From Streptomyces chartreusis (GTDB taxonomy: Bacteria; Actinomycetota; Actinomycetes; Streptomycetales; Streptomycetaceae), in assembly GCF_008704715.1 (NCBI RefSeq), contig NZ_CP023689.1, positions 2,666,001-2,730,000 on the forward strand: 64,000 bases of DNA, given 5' to 3'. Shown here piece by piece: positions 59,174 through 64,000 of the stretch (position 1 is its first letter; each line of letters begins with the position of its first letter). The translations under genes were made by a program, and so were the position numbers. The notes under the pieces are model-generated. The model saw nothing but the letters and a program-made list of their open reading frames with translations. It was not told the DNA's origin and made no database searches.

Positions 59174-60025
59174 CTACTGCGGATCCGGGCCCACGGCCAC
59201 CGGACGGGACGGGTCCGAGGACCACTCCGACCAGGAGCCGACGTACAGGTCCGCCGGGATGCCGGCGACCGCCAGGGCCAGGGCCTCGTGCGCGGCGGAG
59301 ACTCCCGAGCCGCAGTAGACGCCGACCCGGGTGTCCTCACGGGCGCCCAGGGACTTGAAGCGGGCGGCGAGTTCCTCGGCGGGCAGGAAGCGGCCGTCCG
59401 GGGCGACGTTCTCGTTGGTGGGGGCGGACACGGCGCCGGGGATGTGGCCGCCGACAGGGTCGATCGGCTCGACCTCGCCGCGGTAACGCTCACCCGCTCG
59501 TGCGTCCAGCAGTACCCCCGACCGGGCGAGAACCGCGGCGCCGTCGGCGTCGAGCAGGCCCGTCGCGCCCGGCACCGGCTCGAAGTCGCCCTCCGCCGGC
59601 GTCGGCACCGAGGTCTCCAGCGGGCCCTGCCAGGCCGGCAGTCCGCCGTCGAGGACCCGCACATCGGGGTGACCCGTCCAGCGCAGCAGCCACCAGGCCC
59701 TGCCCGCCGCCCAGCCCTGCCCGCCGTCGTACACGACCACCGGCGTCCCCGAGGACACGCCCGCCCGTCGCATCGCCGTACCGAATTCAGCCAAGTCGGG
59801 CAGGGGGTGACGGCCGTGCGAACCGGGCGCGGAGGCCAGTTCGCGGTCCAGATCGACGTAGACCGCGCCGGGGACGTGACCCGACTCGTAGGCCTTGCGG
59901 CCGTCGAACGGGGGCTCGCCAGGGGTCTTGGCCAGGCTCAACTGCCAGCGGACGTCGAGCAGCACCGGCGGCTGCTGCCCCGTCAGCGCGCTCGCGAGGT
60001 CGGATGCGGTGATGATGGCGTTCAT
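59174..60025 (-). CDS. Sulfurtransferase (tandem rhodanese domains)
   Basis: 283 residues with two rhodanese domains. The N-terminal one is inactive (VVVYDGGQGWAAGRAWWLL, Asp in place of the catalytic Cys) and the C-terminal one carries Cys238 in VYCGSGVSAAHEA, the persulphide-forming loop. CGSGV resembles 3-mercaptopyruvate/thiosulfate sulfurtransferases. It moves sulphane sulphur from thiosulfate or mercaptopyruvate to a thiophilic acceptor. The ATG is preferred because GAGGATGG lies upstream; an in-frame ATG three codons earlier is possible. Confidence 0.9.
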   Translation of the reverse strand: MNAIITASDLASALTGQQPPVLLDVRWQLSLAKTPGEPPFDGRKAYESGHVPGAVYVDLDRELASAPGSHGRHPLPDLAEFGTAMRRAGVSSGTPVVVYDGGQGWAAGRAWWLLRWTGHPDVRVLDGGLPAWQGPLETSVPTPAEGDFEPVPGATGLLDADGAAVLARSGVLLDARAGERYRGEVEPIDPVGGHIPGAVSAPTNENVAPDGRFLPAEELAARFKSLGAREDTRVGVYCGSGVSAAHEALALAVAGIPADLYVGSWSEWSSDPSRPVAVGPDPQ

Positions 60026-60321
60026 GGCCACCATCCTCGCGCACGGGGTGGCCGCATCGCCCCGCTCCGGATACTCTGCCCGCCGGACAGGCCCGATCAC
60101 GAGGCGTACGGGATCGGGCACATGCTGTACAGCCGATCGACATCCGTCGGCAATCGCACGGAAACGGGCAGTCCATCGCACAGCGGGCATCCTCCGGTCG
60201 GCGGCCGTCGTGCGGCGGCGTGCCCGCAGCGCGCGCGACCACGGGCGGTGCGAGCATCGGCACGGGGGGCGGGACAGCGGATGAGACGCGGCCACCGCGA
60301 GGGGCCGAGGAGAGAGTGACG

Positions 60322-61125
60322 ATGACCGAGGCACGGGGGTCGGCCGGCCCGAACGGCGTGACGCACGCTCGGCACGCGCCCGGCACGCCCTGCTGGGTGA
60401 GCCTGATGGTGCACGGGCTGGCCGCGACCCAGGAGTTCTACGGAGCGCTGTTCGGCTGGGAGTTCCGCCCCGGCCCGCAGCAGCTCGGCCCCTATGTGCG
60501 GGCCCTGCTCGACGGCCGTGAGGTCGCCGGCATCGGCCAGCTGCCGCCTGACCGCCACCTCCCCGTCGCCTGGACGCCCTACCTCGCCTCGAACGACGTG
60601 GACCAGACCGCCGACACGGTACGGCTGTGCGGCGGCACCGTCGGCGTCGGCCCGCTGGACGCCGCCGAGGCCGGCCGGATGGCGATCTGCTCCGACCCCT
60701 CCGGCGCCGTCTTCGGCATCTGGCAGACGGCAGCCCACCTCGGCACGGCCATCACCGGCGTGCCCGGCACCCCGGCCTGGAACGAGCTGGTGACCTTCGA
60801 GACGGTGACCGTCGCCAAGTTCTACGAGACGGTGTTCGGCTACGAGGAGGAGGCGGCGGCCGCCGCCGACCTCGACTACGTCGGCCTGCACCTCGACGGC
60901 CGCCCGGTCGCCGGCATCCACGGCGTCGGCGGCGCCCTGCCCCGCGACCGGGGCCCGCACTGGATGACGTACTTCGAAGTCGCCGACGCGGACGACGCGG
61001 TGGAGCGGATCGTCGGCCTCGGCGGCCATGTCCTGCGGCCGGCCCACGACAGCGCCCACGGCAGGGTGGCGACGGTCGCGGATCCCGAGGGCGCCCGGTT
61101 CTCCGTGATCCAGAACCCGCGCTGA
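60322..61125 (+). CDS. Two-domain VOC family protein
   Basis: 267 residues made of two vicinal-oxygen-chelate (glyoxalase-fold) repeats: residues about 20-135 (VSLMVHGLAATQEFYGALFG, ICSDPSGAVFGIWQT) and 150-265 (NELVTFETVTVAKFYETVFG, TVADPEGARFSVIQ). This layout matches the actinobacterial Cfp30B-like VOC proteins, whose substrate is unknown. GAGGAGAGAG at 60308-60317 supports the ATG. Divergent from the sulfurtransferase across 296 bases with no other feature seen. Confidence 0.85.
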   Translation: MTEARGSAGPNGVTHARHAPGTPCWVSLMVHGLAATQEFYGALFGWEFRPGPQQLGPYVRALLDGREVAGIGQLPPDRHLPVAWTPYLASNDVDQTADTVRLCGGTVGVGPLDAAEAGRMAICSDPSGAVFGIWQTAAHLGTAITGVPGTPAWNELVTFETVTVAKFYETVFGYEEEAAAAADLDYVGLHLDGRPVAGIHGVGGALPRDRGPHWMTYFEVADADDAVERIVGLGGHVLRPAHDSAHGRVATVADPEGARFSVIQNPR

Positions 61126-61140
61126 CGACTCCCGCGCGAC

Positions 61141-61788
61141 TCAGGCCGGCTGCACCGGCAGCACGTCCGGGGACAGCGCCGCCGCCCGTGCGCTGGCCGC
61201 CGTCATCCGGCGGCGGTGGTGGCGGCGGCACAGGACCTCGTAGCCGACGGCGTCCGACTGGTTGACGTCACCGACGACCACCTGGGCGCCCTCGACGACC
61301 ATCTCGCCGCCTATCGTGCGGGCGTTGTGGGTGGCACGGGCGCCGCACCAGCACAGGGCCTCGACCTGGAGCACCTCGACGCGGTCGGCGAGTTCCACCA
61401 GGCGCTGGGAGCCGGGGAACAGCTTGCTGCGGAAGTCGGTGGTGATGCCGAAGGCGTACACGTCCAGGCCCAGGTCGTCGACCACGCGGGCGAGTTGGTC
61501 GATCTGGACCGGGGCGAGGAACTGGGCCTCGTCGGCGATGACGTAGTCCGCGCGGCCGCCGCGGGAGAGGTGGTCGACCATGTAGCCGTACAGGTCCATG
61601 CCGTCCTCGACCTCCACCGCGTCGGTGACCAGGCCGAGCCGTGAGGACAGCTTGCCCTCGCCCTCGCGGTCGTCGCGCGTGAAGATCATGCCCGCGAGAC
61701 CACGCGCCGAACGGTTGTGCTCGATCTGCAGAGCCAGTGTCGACTTCCCGCAGTCCATGGTTCCGGAGAAGAACACCAGCTCGGGCAT
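61141..61788 (-). CDS. tdk: Thymidine kinase (type II)
   Basis: 215 residues. The P-loop is GTMDCGKST (residues 9-17). The Walker B/DEAQF element is YVIADEAQFLAP. The zinc-binding Cys pair is in CWCGARATHNAR, with further ligands near CRRHH, and VVVGDVNQSDAVGYEVLCRR forms the lasso that grips the base. It phosphorylates thymidine to dTMP in the salvage pathway. The ATG at 61788 is the first sensible start; the upstream ribosome site is weak (GAAAGGTGC at a distance). Confidence 0.93.
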   Translation of the reverse strand: MPELVFFSGTMDCGKSTLALQIEHNRSARGLAGMIFTRDDREGEGKLSSRLGLVTDAVEVEDGMDLYGYMVDHLSRGGRADYVIADEAQFLAPVQIDQLARVVDDLGLDVYAFGITTDFRSKLFPGSQRLVELADRVEVLQVEALCWCGARATHNARTIGGEMVVEGAQVVVGDVNQSDAVGYEVLCRRHHRRRMTAASARAAALSPDVLPVQPA

Positions 61789-61832
61789 GTGGAGTTGAGC
61801 ACCTTTCGGCAACAAGGGGTCGAGGGGAGGCT

Positions 61833-63035
61833 TCAGGAGCGTACTTCGAGCAGGGGGACCAGCTGCTCGGCGGGGGTCATCGAACCGTGGTTGCCGACCA
61901 TCGCCGACTCCTTCGGCTCCCGCTCGGAGGCGATGATCAGGACGTCGTCGCGGGCGGCGGCGATGACGTCGCCGATGCGGTCGTGGACCCGCTCGTCGAT
62001 CTGCGGTCCGAACCAGCCCGCTTCGATCGCCTCGGCGCGCGAGGCCACCCAGAACTGCTCGCCGAGGACCTCGCGCCAGCAGGTCAGGACGTCGTTCGCG
62101 GCGCCCGGCACCGCGTACACGTGCCGTGCGCGGCCCTCGCCGCCCAGCAGGGCGACACCGGCGCGCAGCTCCCAGTCCTCGTCGAAGTCGATGCGGTGCT
62201 CTTCGTCGAAGGGCACGTCGATCATGCCGTGGTCGGCGGTGACGTAGAGCGCGGTGCGCGCCGGGAGCTGCTCGGCGAGGCGCTGGACGAGCCGGTCGAC
62301 GTGCATGAGCTGGCCGCGCCAGGTGTCCGAGTCGACGCCGTAGCGATGGCCGGCGCCGTCGAGTTCGGCGTAGTACGTGTAGACCAGGGAGCGGTCGCCC
62401 GCGGCCAGTTGCTCGGCCGCGAGGTCCATGCGCTCCTCGCCGGTCAGCCGCCCGAGGAACGTTCCGCCACTGAGTGCGACCTTGGTCAGCGGGGTGTTCT
62501 GGAAGGTGGGCGAGGACACCTGGGCGGCGTGCACGCCCGCCCGGTGCGCCAGCTCGAAGACGGTCGGGTACGGCTGCCAGACGTGCGGCGCCGTCCACGG
62601 GTTCCAGCGCAGCTGGTTCATCAGCTCGCCGGTGTCGGGGTTGCGCACGGTGTAGCCGGGCAGGCCGTGGGCGCCCGGCGGGAGGCCGGTGCCGACGGAG
62701 GCGAGGGAGGTCGCGGTGGTCGCCGGGTAGCCGGTGGTGATCGGGCGTCCGGTGCCGCCGCGCGAGCTGCCGAGGAGCGCGCTCATGAAGGGGGCTTCCT
62801 CGGGGTGCGCCCTGAGCTGCTCCCAGCCGAGGCCGTCGATCAGGAACACGCAGTTGCGGTCGGCGGGGGTCAGCTCGCCGATCGTGGCGGTCATGCCCGG
62901 TACCGCCATGCCGGCGGCCAGCGTGGGCAGCAGGTCGGCGAGCGAGCCGCTGCCGTACTCGGGGGACGGCGCGGAGGTGACGGCGAGGGGTTCCGGATGG
63001 GGGTCCCAGGCGGTGGACTGTGCGGACTGGGACAT
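61833..63035 (-). CDS. Alkaline phosphatase superfamily nucleotide pyrophosphatase/phosphodiesterase
   Basis: 400 residues of the NPP/AP fold. LIDGLGWEQL carries the first metal Asp. The nucleophilic Thr is in GYPATTATSLASVGTG. YYAELDGAGHRYGVDSD and TADHGMIDVPFDEEH provide further metal ligands. No signal peptide is visible, so it is probably cytoplasmic. It should cleave a nucleotide or phosphodiester. The ATG overlaps the DUF5998 stop by one base and the gene ends 44 bases before the thymidine kinase start. Confidence 0.88.
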   Translation of the reverse strand: MSQSAQSTAWDPHPEPLAVTSAPSPEYGSGSLADLLPTLAAGMAVPGMTATIGELTPADRNCVFLIDGLGWEQLRAHPEEAPFMSALLGSSRGGTGRPITTGYPATTATSLASVGTGLPPGAHGLPGYTVRNPDTGELMNQLRWNPWTAPHVWQPYPTVFELAHRAGVHAAQVSSPTFQNTPLTKVALSGGTFLGRLTGEERMDLAAEQLAAGDRSLVYTYYAELDGAGHRYGVDSDTWRGQLMHVDRLVQRLAEQLPARTALYVTADHGMIDVPFDEEHRIDFDEDWELRAGVALLGGEGRARHVYAVPGAANDVLTCWREVLGEQFWVASRAEAIEAGWFGPQIDERVHDRIGDVIAAARDDVLIIASEREPKESAMVGNHGSMTPAEQLVPLLEVRS

Positions 63036-63622
63036 CAGCGCGTGAGGTCCGCGGTCGCCTCGGACAGGGCCTGGGCGAAGGCGAGCGTCTGGCGCACCGT
63101 CTCCGGTCCGTCGCCGGCCTCGCTGACGCGCAGGCTGAGATCGTCCGCCGTCGAGCTGCCCGTGTAGCCGTGGTCGGCCTCGCAGTTGGGGTCGCCGCAG
63201 GCGGCGGGCTCCAGGTCGATGCGGGAGACGGCACCCCAGCCGATGGTGAGGACCACCTCGCGGGGCAGCGTGCCCACGGTGTACTGCTCGGGGTTGGCGA
63301 CGACGCGGCTGAGCACGACCGAGGAGATCCGGCCGAGCTTGACCGACTCCGTCGAGGTCGTGGCGTACGGCGTCGGGGAGGTGCTGTCCGCGGCCTGCTC
63401 GTCGGTGTGGCTGACGATGAAGCGGTTGCCGGTGAGGACGAGGACCGTCACATGGCGCCGCACCTCGTTCTGGTCGAACGTGGTCTCCTGGTGGACCAGG
63501 TACGACCGGATGGGCTCGCCGCCCACGGCGGCCTCCACCGCCTCGGCCACGAGGGCCGGGTAGTAGCCGCTGCGCTCGATCGCCGCTCGCAGCCCCTGGG
63601 TCGTCGTACTGGTCTTGGCCAT
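63035..63622 (-). CDS. DUF5998 family protein
   Basis: 195 residues from the ATG giving MAKTSTTT, preceded by AGGATGG. The protein has LRAAIERSGYYPALVAEAVE at the start, a beta-rich body (HVTVLVLTGNRFIVSHTDEQ, VGTLPREVVLTIGWGAVSRI) and a Cys/Asp motif CGDPNCEADHG that may bind metal. It is conserved in Streptomyces, of unknown function. Coupled to the phosphatase gene by a TGATG junction. Longer starts (63646, 63637) lack a better ribosome site. Confidence 0.82.
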   Translation of the reverse strand: MAKTSTTTQGLRAAIERSGYYPALVAEAVEAAVGGEPIRSYLVHQETTFDQNEVRRHVTVLVLTGNRFIVSHTDEQAADSTSPTPYATTSTESVKLGRISSVVLSRVVANPEQYTVGTLPREVVLTIGWGAVSRIDLEPAACGDPNCEADHGYTGSSTADDLSLRVSEAGDGPETVRQTLAFAQALSEATADLTR

Positions 63623-63674
63623 GACGCCCATCCTACGGGGGTGCACTGACTGCGAGGCACCGCTCGCGGCGGTC

Positions 63675-64000
63675 TCAGTACGTCGGCAGGGTCCTCGGCC
63701 CGAGGTCGTCGCGGGCGGGCGGCAGGGCGAGGCGGACGGAGGCGCCGAGCACGCTCAGACCGTGCGTGGCGACCACGACCGGCTCCAGGGTGACCGCGAC
63801 CACCTCCGGGTGGTCGTCGACGAGCCGCGACACCCGCACCAGCAGCTCCTCCAGGGCGGGGGTGTCGACGGGCGTGGAGCCGCGCCAGCCGAACAGGAGC
63901 GGTGCCGTGCGGATGGACCGGACGATCGAGGTGGCGTCGCGGTCGGTGACCGGGATCAGCCGGTGCGCCATGTCGCCGAGCAACTGGGAGGCGGCTCCGG
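63675..64000 (-). CDS. C-terminal fragment of ATP-grasp/GNAT acyl-CoA synthetase-type protein (truncated by window edge)
   Basis: About 107 residues of the C-terminus; the frame stays open to the window edge. Segments such as LLGDMAHRLIPVTDRDATSI, VRSIRTAPLLFGWRGSTPVD and the VAVTLEPVVVATHGLSVLGA strand match the ATP-grasp subdomain of ADP-forming acetyl-CoA synthetase-like proteins, which in actinobacteria are often fused to a GNAT lysine acetyltransferase (Pat type). Whether this one has the GNAT part cannot be seen. It ends with no obvious hairpin, 52 bases upstream of the DUF5998 start. Confidence 0.65.
   Translation of the reverse strand, partial: GAASQLLGDMAHRLIPVTDRDATSIVRSIRTAPLLFGWRGSTPVDTPALEELLVRVSRLVDDHPEVVAVTLEPVVVATHGLSVLGASVRLALPPARDDLGPRTLPTY

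Overview
This window is a piece of an actinobacterial, almost certainly Streptomyces, chromosome. Evidence for this is the very high G+C, GTG and TTG starts with 4-base stop/start overlaps, strong third-position G/C bias, only two TTA codons noticed, and a recognisable Streptomyces core block (sepH, an actinobacterial [2Fe-2S] ferrochelatase, cutRS, DUF4193, dut, DUF3710, DUF3159, paired TrkA proteins). Both ends cut through genes. No tRNA, rRNA, CRISPR array, IS element or prophage was seen.

Region 1 (1-24157, all + strand) is one long, tightly coupled operon of 19 genes for an exported polysaccharide or glycoconjugate. It has three glycosyltransferases, two Wzz-like chain-length proteins with degenerate ATPase tails, a Wzy-like polymerase, a Wzx-like flippase and a pyruvyl transferase. 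It also carries glycan-processing enzymes (heparinase II/III type, beta-helix lipoprotein) and an amidotransferase. A compact sugar-nucleotide cassette includes an RfbF-like cytidylyltransferase, C-methyltransferase, PIG-L deacetylase, NAD-epimerase, DUF4910 peptidase-like protein, RmlC-like epimerase and class III aminotransferase. This cassette is the most likely undescribed chemistry in the window. The methyltransferase gene contains a 42-base repeat inserted in frame, and the asnB-like gene ends with a TTA codon.

Region 2 (24172-30626) is accessory: a PAP2 phosphatase, an XRE regulator with an aldo/keto reductase, a second aldo/keto reductase, a DUF2255 protein, a zinc alcohol dehydrogenase and a lone squalene/phytoene synthase-type enzyme.

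Region 3 (30846-34748) is a self-contained ECF sigma factor regulon: sigK, an RskA-type anti-sigma factor, a membrane molybdopterin oxidoreductase and a fasciclin lipoprotein. A near-identical bipartite promoter (GACCAATCC, 16 bases, CGGATT) lies before sigK and before the oxidoreductase gene. At the second site the predicted transcript would start on the GTG start codon. A third, inverted copy sits beside the second. The arrangement parallels mycobacterial SigK/RskA control of the fasciclin proteins MPT70/MPT83.

Region 4 (34779-54868) is core chromosome, mostly on the - strand: a TRAM RNA methyltransferase, an APC permease with divergent twin TrkA proteins (potassium), DUF3159, an OB-fold protein, kdpDE, a secreted alginate-lyase-like enzyme, DUF3710, dut, a thioesterase, DUF3093, a hypothetical protein, DUF4193, cutRS, an inositol monophosphatase and hemH. 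A perfect 62-base palindrome separates trkA from DUF3159.

Region 5 (54950-64000): an iron-box-like palindrome lies between hemH and a divergent MFS gene. Then come an alditol-oxidase-type flavoprotein, sepH (septation), a sulfurtransferase, a two-domain VOC protein, thymidine kinase, an alkaline-phosphatase-superfamily enzyme, DUF5998 and the C-terminal end of an ATP-grasp/acyl-CoA synthetase-type protein.
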